This document shows positions 11,045 through 22,284 of a DNA stretch of 64,000 nt, one piece after another. This DNA is from Vandiemenella viatica. Lineage: Eukaryota; Arthropoda; Insecta; Orthoptera; Morabidae. Below the pieces are notes generated by a model that saw nothing but the letters and a program-made list of their open reading frames with translations, made no database searches and had not been told where the DNA came from. A program made the translations under genes and the position numbers. Position 1 is the first letter of the stretch; each line of letters starts with the position of its first letter. The DNA lies in the NCBI GenBank assembly GCA_031002005.1, contig JARYHS010009186.1, forward strand, positions 252,431,199 through 252,495,198, given 5' to 3'.

Positions 11045-11830
11045 TTTTTTGGGGGGGAAGGCTGTCATCAGTCTTTCGACTGGTTTGATGCAATCCTCCA
11101 TCCCTTCCTATCTTGCGCTAACCTCTTCATCTCAACATACCCCTTGCACCCTGCGTCCTCAATTTCCTCCTCATATATTATAATCTCTGTCTTCCTCTAC
11201 AGTTCTTATCTTCGACTGTTCCCTCCACTAACAAATTAACCAATCCAGCGTGTCTCAAAATATGACCTAAAAGCCTGTCTCTTCTCTCTGTAAGCTCCTT
11301 CCACAAACTTCTTTCCTTACGAGCCACTTCCAAAACTTGTTCATTTTCAGCATCCTTCTATAGCAGCACGTTTCAATTTTTCTTTCTTTCCGGTATTCCT
11401 AAAGTCCATGTTTCGCTACCGTAAAGTGCTGTGCTCCACACAAAGAGTTTAAAAGAGTTCTTTCCAAGTCCTAGATCAATATTTGAAACTGAAAGATTCC
11501 TCTTTTTCATGAAGGCTCTTTTTGCTAGTGTTATTCTGCTTTTAACATCATTCCTGTTTCGACCGTCAGTTATAATTTTACTTCCCAAATAACAGAATTC
11601 ATTTATTTCTCCTATCTCATTCGATCCCATTTTTATATTTAATCTGCTATTATTGGTATCATTACTTTTCAATTTCATCACTTTCGTCTTGGTTTGATTT
11701 ATATTTTATCCAAACTCTTAGTTCAAAAGGTTCCTCCAGTATTTTGTTCATGCCATTCAGTAACTTCTCAGTATCCTCAGCCTGTTCCGCTATCAAGACA
11801 ATGTCATCAGCAAATCGTAGCACTTTGGCT
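11045..11830 (-). pseudogene. RTE-like LINE, 5'-truncated 3' part
   Basis: Minus strand. The innermost readable motif is LRFADDIVLIAEQAEDTEKL (complement of about 11815-11755), the catalytic palm box with both aspartates. It is followed after a frame break by EFCYLGSKIITDGRNRNDVK, LAKRAFMKK and STALYGSETWTLGIPERKK. The 3' untranslated end is GATTGCATCAAACCAGTCG followed by AAAGACTGATGACAGCC, seen in three copies in this window. The nuclease domain and most of the RT are missing. A frameshift and missing C-terminus after 11373 make it non-functional. The tail is short and A-rich (complement of T7 at about 11045). Confidence 0.8.
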
Positions 11831-12174
11831 TATACAGTGTTTACAATTACAAGCATTCAGTTAATGTTTCACACATTATACTACTTTTGATCATATTACA
11901 CATTACTTGCACAGTGTTTCCACAAAATTAATATTCATTCTCATGAAAAATATAAAAATTCATGTTATCGTCTCTCTATATTCAATGCCTATGACTAATA
12001 TTAATAATAGGCTCGGTTGAAGGGTGTTACGCTGTATTTACACAATAAATATTAAAAATACTTCCATCTTGTAATGCTGGTGGATATGTTATGTTACTCG
12101 TCCTGTCTATGGTAGGCCATTTTGTTCTGCCACTACCGATACACTACGAGTAGTCTGTTTTAGCAGATCGTGTA
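11831..12174. other. No feature recognised
   Basis: Short AT-rich stretch between an RTE-like LINE fragment and a SINE; nothing recognised. Confidence 0.5.
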
Positions 12175-12452
12175 GCGTTCCGGTGGCTCAGTGGTTAAGA
12201 CATCTGACTGAAAGCCACCGGTTCGAATCCCTGGCTCGGCGGGGATTTTCGAAGGCCATTAAGCAGACCATCACCTCTGGAACAGCTTTTTGTGTAATGT
12301 GAAGTACGTCAGAACGCTTCCATAGTACGCATACTATGTTCAACTGTACTTCCCCTCTACCCGGTAGGATTACCGGGTTAGATTAGGGCGCTTCGATGGG
12401 GGCGGAATGCGCAGCCAATAGAAGCCCTGTCACCAGATCACTGCGACAAAAC
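12175..12452 (+). mobile_element. tRNA-derived SINE, family 2
   Basis: A box TGGCTCAGTGG at 12184-12194 and a perfect B box GGTTCGAATCC at 12220-12230. The body holds the same inverted repeat (CCCGGTAGGATTACCGGG) as the copy at 9843, with compensating changes on both sides of the stem (GGCAGG..GCC to GGTAGG..ACC). That suggests a conserved RNA hairpin. Confidence 0.9.
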
Positions 12453-12842
12453 GATCCCTTAGACCTACCTCTACATGAGAGAACGATATCTCGTTATCCT
12501 TTTTGTAGATTTAATGCTGAAAAAGAAGAACTTATGCACATTCGGTCCACAAATAAAACAATATTTTTACAAGTTTGATCCTCCAAAACAAAATGAAAAT
12601 TTGTTCTTCACACAATAAATTTATTTAATTCGTTAACACTCCAGCAAATCGGTGGGCAAATGCGGGTTGATAGACTTAAAAAAAATGGCGTGTACTTTTT
12701 TCTCTCAATAATCCTCGCTATTCATTCATCAACGTTCTACCTCACATTCAAACAGTGTTTTTTTTTGTTTTTTTTTTAATACAAATTTTATTGCTCGACC
12801 GCCGAAATAAATTTTACGAAATCTCTTGGTTTCGACATCCAT

Positions 12843-13089
12843 ACTCAGCCAGGTGGGTGAACTGTAACGCTCTGGCCTTGCATTCGGTAGGACACTGGTT
12901 CGAAACTCCGGTCGGCCATCCAGATTTCGGGTTCTATGGTTTCCCGAAATCACACCAGGCAAATGTCGGTATAGTTAGTTCAGGATGGCCATACCCGCAT
13001 TACTACCCGTTCCTTGCCCCACTGTCCTTTCTCGTATCTAACGATCTTGGCGTTGACAAAGCGTAAAAGCACTAAGCATAAAAATATTT
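12843..13089 (+). mobile_element. tRNA-derived SINE, family 1
   Basis: Unit with GGTGGGTGAACTGTAACGCT (A-box region), TGGTTCGAAACTCCG (B box), GCCATCCAGATTTCGGGTTC, CACCAGGCAAATG and the GCGTAAAAGCACTAAGCATA 3' end. The centre is more diverged than in the other copies. Confidence 0.8.
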
Positions 13090-14687
13090 TTATTGAAAAA
13101 GAGAAGAAAATAAACCTCGCAGTTGCTGTATGAACCAGACACTTCCACAGGTTTCTGAAGTAAAAGTAGCGGGCCCAGAGTGGATACTTGAGGAAGCGCC
13201 TGTGCCTGTGTTATTTCCCAGCGCTGAGCTGCGCTGCGAGAAATACTTCACTTTTTAAAACCGCCGCGACGTATTACACGCATAAACTTTTTTTGGTGGA
13301 ATGTTTTAAACAGAGTTGCCAACCTACCATAAGTACTCATCTGACGGGGCCGCCAGTGTTGCCAACCACCTCCCTCTGAAATAAATATGCATTTTTAGCC
13401 TCCCTGTTGACGCGTATCATGAATATTTTAAGCCGCCGCCGGAATTAGAGTAGTTGTGTGGGAGTTATACTGCTGGACGTGGCTTACATTCTCTCTCCAA
13501 AGTTCATGCATTCATCAGCGCAATCCAAGGATCCTATTTTATTTTTAGTCCGTTGCTCCCTACACAAATTTCAGAATTTTTGGTGACAGATATTCTCTCT
13601 CGTTTTCAAAGTAGAAAACGGAGGAAACTTATTGAAACCTATTTCGTAGAGTGACTCATTGTTTTAACCTGATATAACAGTATTGCTTGAAGCAAACACA
13701 AAGGTTTTATAGGTTCCAGCTGGTGTCTTAAAAAGATTTTGAGAAATATTTCCACCATCAGCTGAGAGCGAAACATAAAAAACTTTTTCGTTTTCCTTTT
13801 TATTTTGAGTGTTTGTCAATTTGTTTGTTACTATTGTACGTGTTTCCTCTTCTTCCAGCAGATGATACTCCATGGGCTGAAATCATTCGTAAACTGAAAA
13901 AAAAAGTAATAACCAATCACAAAAATATTTTGGGAAGTATGTGAGGCGTTGCTACTTGTGCGTCGCAGTATTTTTTTTACTCCCTTCATTTCGAAGAATT
14001 GTTCGTGACGGTATTTTTGTACGCAGCCCCATGTATCTTATTTATTTCACTTTCTTCCTTTTATGTACTATCCAGGTATTTACCGTTATTTGAACCACTT
14101 ATTTTATCAATCCGACACCTTAATATCTGAAAAATCATTACTTCAATGTCATTGAAGTTTTCAATCATTTATTTACTTTCTGGAATAATTCGTTCAGTTT
14201 CCTTACAAAATTAAGCATACAATTTATTGCTGTAATTCAAATTAACAATATAATAAACATTTAATACTTATCTTCGGTTATTTTCATGATACATTCTTTC
14301 CTATTATCACACAATGTCTTACAAACCACACATTAATTCTCTTTCATTATTACCTCAGCCTGTAAACTTTACCTATAACGTTTACAGAATACTTGTCAAA
14401 ATTCAACTTCAGTGATAGTTTCTTCTTCGAAACTTCCCTTTTCATTTAATTCATTGTCCGTTCATGCTTTCATAAAAACTATTTCATTTTGCGTCTCTTC
14501 TCTTCATCTGTATTTCGAAGATGCTCCGCAGTCTTTATGGGCGTCTTTGGCCTTAAAAATAAATTACCAAAGCTAAAAATATATACTCTGTGACCTCACT
14601 GCATTTCAGATATATTTACAACACTAACCATAATTTCCGGTAAGGACTATGTACTGTATCTTACAAGTAATAAATCTGTAATGTTAG

Positions 14688-14719
<32 letters not shown>

Positions 14720-14860
14720 GCATCACAAACTTTTATTACAATGGATATATCTATATATTCGGTCATGGGAGTTATTGAAGATTTAAACTCTTTATCCTCA
14801 ACCTTAGTCTATTGTAAACGCTTAGTATAAACATTTTGCTGTCTTCGCAGCCGTCATACT
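13090..14860. other. No gene recognised; T24 tract
   Basis: No coding is visible. GTTGCCAAC occurs twice at about 13316-13370. A poly-T run at 14688-14711 could be the tail of an unrecognised minus-strand retrocopy. Confidence 0.5.
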
Positions 14861-14912
14861 GGAATAAATATCTTCACGAGATTTACGCTGCGTCCCAACG
14901 CTCCTCTTTCTT

Positions 14913-14949
14913 CCAGACGTTTCGACCAAGCCTAAGGTCGTCTTCAGGG
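14913..14949 (-). ncRNA. Hammerhead-like motif
   Basis: On the minus strand: CTGAAGA, one extra C, stem II GACC-loop-GGTC, GAAAC, then GTC followed by TGG. Core boxes are intact. The unpaired base before stem II and a weak stem I leave activity uncertain. Confidence 0.5.
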
Positions 14950-14954
14950 GACTA

Positions 14955-14985
14955 GCTCCTGATGAGTCTGCTAGAGAAACATCTG
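14955..14985 (+). ncRNA. Hammerhead-like motif, right arm
   Basis: CTGATGA (14959-14965), short stem TCT/AGA, then GAAAC (14976-14980) and ATC followed by TGG. Stem II is only 3 bp, so this copy is weaker than its partner. Confidence 0.4.
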
Positions 14986-15036
14986 GAAGAAGGAGGCTCA
15001 TTGCGACACAGTTCATCCCGTGAAGATATTTATACC

Positions 15037-15519
15037 GAAGTGCATGTTATTCTTCAACGAGGGTGAAGAATTGTGCGCAAAGATAGGCATTATCAGGAGA
15101 TACAGATCGTTCATACCTTCACTTTCAGAATCGGAAGAGGTGTTTGTCAGATTAGCAAGGTCACGTGGTCAATACCTGCGATCCTAAATACTAATTTTTT
15201 GTCCATAAAATATCTTTCTTTGTTACTTTTAGACCATCTGCAAAACATTTTTTTATTTAAACCGAACTTGAAAGGACCAAAAATGTCACGCTATCTTCAC
15301 CTGCGACGCTGATACTTACATCCGTGACAAAGTAGCCATTTACCTATCTGAACCTGTCTTTCGAATGGGGACTCTTCTAGGTCCGTTACCATACCCAAAA
15401 CAGGTAAAAACTACACCTAGTAATGTAAATACTCACAGGTGCATTAAAAACATCCATCTACCACTAAAACAGAAATGACTGGTTCTGGGAAAACGAGGAC
15501 TTATCCGTATTACCGATTA
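15037..15519. other. No feature recognised
   Basis: No gene or repeat recognised between the foldback element and the LINE fragment. Confidence 0.5.
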
Positions 15520-16190
15520 TAGAGTAAAGGATAAATTGCCTGTTGAAGAGTTGAATTGTAAATATCTTGGCACAAATTTAGTTAATAAACCCTGGGCAGG
15601 AAACATTAGGCAGGTGGTAGAAAAATGTTACAAAATTCTTAATTTACTTCCAGAGGGTAATGAGAGGATGTACCAGAGGAATGAGGGAATTGGTTTACAA
15701 AATTTTGTTCAGACCATTGCTTGAATATGGTGGTGTAGTATGGGACCAACATTTTGGCTATCAAATATAGGAGTTGGATGGCGTGCAAAGGAAAGCAGCT
15801 AGAGTTGTTTGAGGAAATTACCGCCGGATCCAGTCAGTAACTGATACGATAAAGGAGCTGGAGTGGGATTAATTGGAGTACAGGAGGAAAGTCTTGGTAT
15901 TGTAGAGGGCGTATGTTGGAGGGATATTGGTCGAAGAATTAGGAATAGTGCATGGAAGTGAAAATATGACCATGGGCACAAGCTGGCAATCGATTTGAGG
16001 AATAAGAGAATGGGAAAATTTTCGTTTGTGGGTAAGGGTGTCAAGGATAGGAACAAATTACCAAGGATAATTTGCGAAAAACACTGAGTGAATTTAAAAT
16101 TCAAAAATGGCATGAGTATACGGTTGGAGGAATTTAACATCCGAAGTGCATAACATAATATTGATAGTAGAACTAAGGAAACTGCCTCCT
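15520..16190 (+). pseudogene. CR1/jockey-like LINE, truncated 3' part (copy B)
   Basis: Same family as 4890-5668 and about 49400-50130. Readable pieces are DKLPVEELNCKYLGTNLVNK, WAGNIRQVVEKCYKILNLL and GVVWDQHFGYQI, then a degraded C-terminus around 15780-16110. Many frameshifts and stops. The 3' end keeps the terminal hairpin as GAGCATCGCTC at about 16192, followed by TATTACAATTAAATTCAAT. 5' truncated, no catalytic palm. This is the most decayed of the three long copies. Confidence 0.7.
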
Positions 16191-16327
16191 GAGCATCGCT
16201 CTATTACAATTAAATTCAATCCATCTCACCTGATAATGTAGGGAGACAACGATGTTTCGACAGCTGGCTCCGCCATCCTCTTTACGTGTGAACTCATTCT
16301 ATTCTCCATATCGTCTTTGGTTTCTAG

Positions 16328-16568
16328 ACCGGGCGTGGTGGATGAGCGGCTAACGCTCTGGCCTCGCATTCTGGAGGACGCAGGTTCGAATCCCCGTGTG
16401 GGTAGCCAGATTTCGGTTTTCCATGGTTTTCTTAAATGACTCCATGCGATTGCCGGGATGCTTATTTCCAGAGGCCATGACCTAATTCCTTCCGGTTCCT
16501 TGTTCCCAGTCACATCCCACCTCTAATGACCTCGACGTCGACGAGGCGTAAACCGATAAAAAAAAAAG
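16328..16568 (+). mobile_element. tRNA-derived SINE, family 1
   Basis: Nearly complete: CCGGGCGTGGTGGATGAGCG, the B box GGTTCGAATCCCCG, TTTCGGTTTTCCATGGTTTT, ATTGCCGGGATGCTTATTTC, CCTCGACGTCGACGAGGCGT and an A-tail. One of the better preserved copies. Confidence 0.9.
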
Positions 16569-16795
16569 ATTTCTGGAGTTCTCCTGGTGTTCTATTGGTG
16601 AAAATGTAATCAGTCTAGCACTAGCACTATATATATGGACTTTGTAGGTGGCAAGTGTGCGCTGTAGCAGTTTTTTTTTTTTACAATGGCATTCAGCTTT
16701 TAAAACAATTGTCTATTGTGTATATAGAATCTTCCGGTATTATTCATGGCACAAGACAAAGGACGAAACAGGACGGATATTTAATTAAAACCGTC

Positions 16796-16870
16796 CATGT
16801 CCTGGGCCGGGATCGAACCGGTGACCCCTGCAACTCGCTAGCCCCGCGCTATCGGCGCCGGCGTATGTGT
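16796..16870 (-). mobile_element. tRNA-like SINE head, third family
   Basis: On the minus strand, TAGCGCGGGG followed about 30 bases later by GGTTCGATCCCGG fits the A/B-box spacing of a tRNA. The A box deviates from consensus, so this is unlikely to be a functional tRNA gene. Confidence 0.45.
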
Positions 16871-17227
16871 TATAAATGTGTAAAGACACTCCATTCGTGC
16901 GATTTCTCGACACGCGCAGTGGCGCTATTAAAGTTGCAGAGGTTACGAGCGAGTCTACAGAGCGAACAGACTGTATTCGGCTCGCGCGATACAAGCAATG
17001 AAAACGAACAGCCCGGCTCTTACGAGGATTACAGTGAAATGGAAACACAGCAATGCCGAGCAGATTGCATTGACGCGGGGTCGTTAAGAGTGCAGAGAAA
17101 CTGATTACCATAAAAGAAGCAACGAGAGGACGAGCAGTACGGCTTTCAGCGCGTACAATGCACTCCACTCTACCGGACACTTTAAAAATTAAACAGGTGC
17201 AATGCGGCTGTCACTTTAATGCTCTGA

Positions 17228-17263
17228 TTGTGATGGAGTGTACGCTCCGGGGGCAATTTCCCT
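17228..17263 (-). repeat. CR1/jockey-like LINE 3' tail fragment
   Basis: TGGAGTGTACGCTCCGGGGG followed by CAATTTCCCT is the reverse complement of the conserved LINE 3' end (AGGGAAATTGCC..CGGAGC..CTCCA). Only the terminal hairpin region is present. Confidence 0.55.
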
Positions 17264-17837
17264 GATGAGTGATTATCTCCAATACCCTATGACACAGCCT
17301 TGGTGCCTGGTGTGCTTGGAGCTGTTCTTCACTGGCAGCATTCTTTGGAAACTCAACTGGGGTAGTTTCCCCTTGACTTCGATATCCTCTTCAGTCCCGA
17401 TCTCATAATACAAGTGCAAGAGAACTACTATTGTGTTATTTACTTTGTGTTAATGCTAGTTAACAATGAATGACCATAAAATTTGTTTTTGAAACAATAA
17501 TTATTATTTTTTATAGATGGTATATATATATATGATACCTCGGGAGTCAAGCAGGAAAATTATACACACAACTTTACTGCTTCATGTTACTTTATTTCAT
17601 GGAAAAAATTTATGTCTTTACCTTTATTTCGAGGAGCCATGTTGTACAGCTGCAGGATCCCAAGTTTCCAATCAGGGCTGCCAAAAGCAGAAGATCGAAC
17701 ATATGAGCTGTGAGAAGCGCGATGTATATTTTAGATGATACGATAGGCCTACTCTTCCCAAAGACATCGAGAGAAAGCCAAGCATAACTGTTTTATGGGC
17801 TATGTTTCCGACTTCCGACTGAACAAATGCTTTTGAT

Positions 17838-17878
17838 GGCAGACGCGTTTCGCCTTTATTCAAGGCATCTTCAGTGCC
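17838..17878 (-). ncRNA. Hammerhead-like motif, best-formed copy
   Basis: On the minus strand: stem I strand GGCA, CTGAAGA, one extra T, stem II GCCTT-GAATA-AAGGC (5 bp), GAAA, stem III core CGCG, TC cleavage context (GUC), then TGCC pairing with GGCA. All core nucleotides of a Penelope-type minimal hammerhead are present except for the single inserted T. Flanking sequence matches that of the motif at 2799-2839. Confidence 0.6.
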
Positions 17879-18371
17879 CTAAGTAAACATATATTCACAT
17901 ATACTTTGATGTTATTTGATTTTTGTACAGTTTTCTGTTATTATTAACTAGGTACTTATAGCTTTTTTATATATATTCATTAACACCCGCTATTTCGTGT
18001 TTCAATACCAGCTACTATTGTCGCACTATCACTACTGTCCAAAGTTTTGTAGGCTGCATTCTAGCGAACGTCTTAACGTCGCCATCCGATGGACGAATCA
18101 CTTCAGCAGTGTCCATGATGCAGTGTTTCAACTCGCGAAACGGAAATTTAAAAGCAATCACTACTAATTTACCACAGAACACCGACAAAAATCTATTAGA
18201 AAGATACAAGGACAACATTTATATTCGGATTCTTATTCTTAATCAAAGAATCACAGGCAACTGCACTTTGCAATATTTAATTACGCAAGGCTATATGGGC
18301 ACCTTGACCAGTAGTTCGAACTAAAGGTGCCCACTTCGAAACTACATCGACGTTTTTATTCGAAGTGCATC

Positions 18372-18379
18372 ATCTAAAG
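18372..18379. other. Target-site duplication (left)
   Basis: ATCTAAAG, identical to 19013-19020 on the other side of the hAT-derived element. Confidence 0.85.
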
Positions 18380-19012
18380 CAGGAGTCCCCAAAGTGGTCG
18401 ATACCGACCCTTTGGGGTCGATAAGAGATCTCCCGGGGTCGATTACTACAGGGAGGTCGAAAGGGGGTCGATTAATACTAAAGAGGATCAATTGAACTGT
18501 GCAGGAAAAAATAGGAATGTTTTATTAAAAATCAGGTCAATAAGTTAAAGCTCATCCTCTTAATTCTTGTCTGTCATGTCGAAGTCATGTGAAGTAAATG
18601 ATGAAACTTTTGCTCACTGAGGTGAGGTGGTTGTCAAGAGATGATAGTTGCAGTATTGAGAATTGAAGACTTCTTTAGGAAGGTAGATCCATCGCTAAGT
18701 GACAAGTTAAAACAGTACAACAACCATCTGTACATTCTGGCAGGTCTTTATTTGAAATTTATTCCATCTCTCCATAGCTTTGTTCCTATTATTTGCGATT
18801 ATATTAATAGTGGAAAGTGTCTCGTTTTTCTGTTAATGTTATTGGGTGGATTTTATGAATTCTTTCCTTGAGTTGCTATCCAGAACTCCTTATTGCTTGG
18901 CATCATAAATGCCAAAAATGATTTAATGTATTTATTAAATACTTGTGGGAGTCGGTAAGAAGGCAAATATCGTATCAAGGGGTCGACGTGGTAAAAAGTT
19001 TGGAGACCCCCG
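18380..19012. mobile_element. hAT-derived non-autonomous element
   Basis: Flanked by a perfect 8-bp target duplication, ATCTAAAG (18372-18379 and 19013-19020). The ends are CAGGAGTCCCCAAAGTGGTC on the left and, on the opposite strand, CGGGGGTCTCCAAACTTTTT on the right. An internal frame at about 18641-18871 reads EDFFRKVDPSLSDKLKQYNN then LYLKFIPSLHSF, perhaps a remnant of transposase; it is too short to be functional. The 633-bp length fits an internal deletion derivative mobilised in trans. Confidence 0.85.
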
Positions 19013-19379
19013 ATCTAAAGTAAATTGGAATATCGCTGAAAGGCGAGGTAAAGACAAAGACGCTGGTTGGCCAGGACAATCACGTGAGAAAAAGAATTGT
19101 GGTGAATGGCCATGAGAGAAGCGAGGGAATAGGAATGGCTAAGTTTAGTGAAGGAGTCGGTAGGAAAAGTGCTCGGGAGTGGCCGGTCGTGAAAAAAATG
19201 TTCACCGTTGTAGTGACTGCCTTGGTGGGCAAACTACGTTACAATTATCTTTCATACCTTTATGATTAATAATTGTGGATTTTTAATTTTAATTTTTATG
19301 AAGGAGTGAAAATTTATTAATTTTGCAAGAATCTCGACGTTAGTTGGAATTTAGGAAAAATTGTCACAATATGACATTT

Positions 19380-20140
19380 ATTTTCTTATCACTGGCGATT
19401 ACAAGTCTGAGCGAATTTACCGTTAACATTAACACAAATTGGCAAAATCATAAAAGCAACGCTCAGAGGTACAATTAGCCGTCATGAGCAAGCAAACAAT
19501 TGTATATTTACTTTTAAATATATCTCAGAATCAAAATGCAAGAAATAATGACAATTGGAAACAATGAAAAAAACAAGTTATGACGATCTCAGACAAAGGT
19601 ATCATAATACTGTGACTTTACAGTAAGAAAAGAAAATCATGGGCGCCACGAATGAACAATATATCATTCGAAAATAACTAGTTCTGGCAAATGATGCCGC
19701 TAGCTCAGGGGTTTTTACAATTACAAAGGGAGAACATGGATCTATCCTCCCAAAGTCGTTTAAGGGTTCTGTATCACTGAATGCACAATCAGATAGCTTG
19801 GTCGTAATAAGTTACCATTGTAGTTCTGCGTCTGATGTCTGCGGTGATTGGATCGGACCCACGATATGTGAGACTGTCTCACAAGTCGGCTACAGGCATT
19901 CTGGTCTGACAATGCGCGTCATCGCATTACCGGCTGTGTTGCCGTGATAAACTTGCTCCATCAAGCCGGAAGCCAGAAGTCGTATAGCAGCAGTTGGCGA
20001 AAGAAGTCAACTTTCCAAGTCAACCTCAGACTAGACTCGCATAGCATGGACTCGAAGATCGAATTGAATCTCGTCGCTTTTCTCTCTCGCGAGGAAACTT
20101 CTCGCACCGCCCCTTGTAGTCTCGAAGCTCACATATAACA
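19380..20140 (-). repeat. Diverged repeat shared with 63135-63800 (LTR-element-like)
   Basis: Matched blocks in the same order in both places include GCTAGCTCAGGGGTTTTT, TATCC..AAGTCGTTTAAGGG, CATTACCGGCTGTGTTGCCG, and GGAAGCCAGAAGTCG. On the minus strand TGGCGCCCATGATTTTC (complement of about 19638-19654) looks like a tRNA-primer binding site, which suggests an LTR-element 5' region. No LTR pair was found, so the class is uncertain. Confidence 0.4.
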
Positions 20141-21090
20141 GAAATTCCCAGGATTTTAAGTTATACGCTCATTGGGATTGGATCTTCACGTCGGCACCTA
20201 ATGTCACGTGATATCCCCGATATGTGATTTGCCCAGCGTATCTAACAGAGGTCGGACATATTCGGCTGCGTTCGGGGATGACTCTGTGTTCGGGCGGCAG
20301 GCATTTCCCGCCCGGTGAGTGACCTTGTTGACCGCCCATTCCCAGGAAGCAGAGTGTGTGGTCCGGCAAACCCCAAATCCGCGACTTCTTGTCGCCATGG
20401 TTCGGGAAGACCACGATTAGCTTCAAGCCTACATAGCTCAATAATTCTTTAATATTCGCTTTACCAAGATACACTGTATGTTCACCATTTCATTACAGTC
20501 CTCACTTGTAATCTTGCGTACTTTATAAAATTACAACAAAAATCTATTTAGGTGGTCGCCCAAGATTTATGTAAATTACTCTAACATTATGACATATATA
20601 ATAAAAATGCACCTTGTAACGTGGCGACAGCGCGTCATGTTCACCGTGTACCAGTATTCAGTCACGTGCCGCCCATGTTAACAATTGTTCTGAACATGAG
20701 TGCTGCAGAGACTGTGTTCAATATGCTGACCTGCAAACTAGATATAATGAAGAGTCCGATTCAACAATGACCAGGAGTAACTTGTCTGGTGCCGACATAC
20801 TTTGTTTGGTGACAGAATAAACTGTGGAATAAATGCAATTCCTGTGTTCGGCAAACGAGTTTTATTAATTACCACAAGGTAAAATCATCGTAATTGTCGT
20901 GCTACATAACTGCGCAGACTGTTATTGAAAGACGTCCGTCCTCGCCTACATCCTGAATGTGAATTTTCCTACCGCTTCACACTGGATGTGAATTGTTAAA
21001 TTGCTACCGCGCACTATCGCTCGCCAGATGAAACCTTCTCACTCACACGCGCCGTCCTAACAATGGGGACCTCAACCAAGCAAAACATTT
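20141..21090. other. No gene recognised; possible LTR-like segments
   Basis: No supported coding. AATAAA signals occur at about 20816 and 20830, and a TGGGGACC motif follows CTAACA at about 21062, which could be an LTR end plus primer site. I found no partner LTR, so I do not call an element. Confidence 0.3.
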
Positions 21091-21600
21091 TTTTAAGTTA
21101 ATTTGATTGCACGCTCCTGTGGCAATTTCCCTACATACCCATTTTTCTCTTTTCCTGTATCCACTCATTTTTACCCTCTATAAATTTAAACTTTAAATTA
21201 GTTCGACATTTTCGGTAAATTATTCCAATCTCTGAACCCCTTACCTACGAAAGAAAATCTTCCCACACCCTTTTGCCTGAAATCGAGTGCCAGCTTGTTG
21301 TCATTGTCATCTTTTCCCTTCCATGCATTACTTTTAATTCTTACACCAATATCTTTCCATGCCTCATCACCAATATTCGCCTTGTGCACTCCCATGAGCC
21401 TCTTCAACCTCGTCCTGTCTTCCAATGAATCCCTTTCCAGCTCTTTTATCATATCGATTATAGATTGTCTTCTGCGGAAGATTCCAAAGACAAATCTAGG
21501 AGCCCTTCTTTCCACCCCCTCGACATCTGTATTTGATACTCAAAATATGGGTTCCATACTATGCCGCCTTATTCAAGCAATGGTCTGACTAAAGTTTTAT
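21091..21600 (-). pseudogene. CR1/jockey-like LINE, truncated 3' part (copy C)
   Basis: Minus strand. It encodes RRAPRFVFGIFRRRQSIIDM, IKELERDSLEDRTRLKRLMG, GDEAWKDIGVRIKSNAWKG and FSFVGKGFRDWNNLPK, the C-terminal segment of the same LINE family. The catalytic region is absent. The 3' end is partly eroded: AGGGAAATTGCCACAGGAGC then GTGCAAT, so the terminal hairpin has lost one arm. Confidence 0.75.
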
Positions 21601-21684
21601 ATAAATCATTGCCAGTGTTGTTGGTAACAACCTATAAAAACCCAAAAAAAGTAATTTAAATGCTGTGAGGTGGTCTGAAAATTA

Positions 21685-22284
21685 TATTAAAAATTATTTT
21701 GATTGAGTGCAGTGGGCGAAGTTAATGGACATTGTAAAAAATAAAGTCGTTGATTGGAAGGAAAGAAGGCTAATAAGTAGATTGTACATCGAACAAGGAG
21801 TGAGAGTGGGGAATGATCTCACAGAAGAGGGAAAGATTGGAAGAGGTGTAAGACAGGGATATTGTTTGTCACCCATATTATTTAATAACATATATTTGGA
21901 GGAAATTATGAACAGAAGTTTAAGAGGTAAAGGAGGTGTATGCATGTGTGGATGTAGGATTAGCTGCATAAGGTTGGCTGATGACATGGTTTTGCTGGCG
22001 GAAAGTGTCAAGATAGTCAGAAGAATGTTAGAGGTAAGGAATTCGGAATGAGAATCAATAGGAGGAAAGGTAAATGTACATTGGTAGGAAAGAGTAAGAA
22101 AGAACTGATGATAAAGGTACAAGAAGAAATAATTGAGCAAGTGGAGTCCTTCAAATACCTCGGGAGTATTGTGAGTGGTGATTTGAGTTGTAAGAAGGAG
22201 GGGAAAACTAGAATAGCAATGGCAAAGGAAGCTTTCAACAGAAAGAAAAATTTATTACGTGGAAGGCTGGATAAAAACCTGTAA
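21685..22284 (+). pseudogene. RTE-like LINE reverse transcriptase fragment
   Basis: Contains the RT fingers/palm: FD-stop-VQWAKLMDIVKNK, RRLISRLYIEQGVRV, GRGVRQGYCLSPILFNNIYL, then IRLADDMVLLAESVKIV with the catalytic ADD box (YADD family, here LADD). After a frameshift near 22030-22048 it continues INRRKGKCTLVGKSKKEL, ESFKYLGSIVSGDLSC and KTRIAMAKEAFNRKK. The order fits an RTE-clade RT. The 5' endonuclease and the C-terminus beyond KKNLL are missing, and FDRVQW has become FD-stop-VQW. Non-functional. Confidence 0.8.

Larger units (their letters stand above)
14861..15036. mobile_element. Compact foldback element with two opposed hammerhead-like motifs
   Basis: The arms 14861-14930 and 14970-15036 are inverted copies: GGAATAAATATCTTCACG on the left, CGTGAAGATATTTATACC on the right. 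The centre holds two hammerhead-like modules facing each other, with only about 10 bp between them. No coding. Confidence 0.65.

Noticed and set aside
16809..16851. Functional tRNA gene on the minus strand
   Set aside because: The A box deviates from consensus and I could not draw a complete cloverleaf.
16785..17180. Overlapping ~130-150-codon frames on both strands
   Set aside because: They include a tRNA-like SINE head and show no domain; open by composition (locally GC-richer).
20169..20474. 101-codon minus-strand frame ending HVTLGADVKIQSQ
   Set aside because: It has no recognised domain and its end looks like translated LTR/primer-site sequence (AGGTGCCGACGTGAAG on the minus strand); no partner LTR was found to support an element.
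21694..22140. 148-codon minus-strand frame
   Set aside because: Shadow of the RTE-like reverse transcriptase on the plus strand, which carries the RT motifs.
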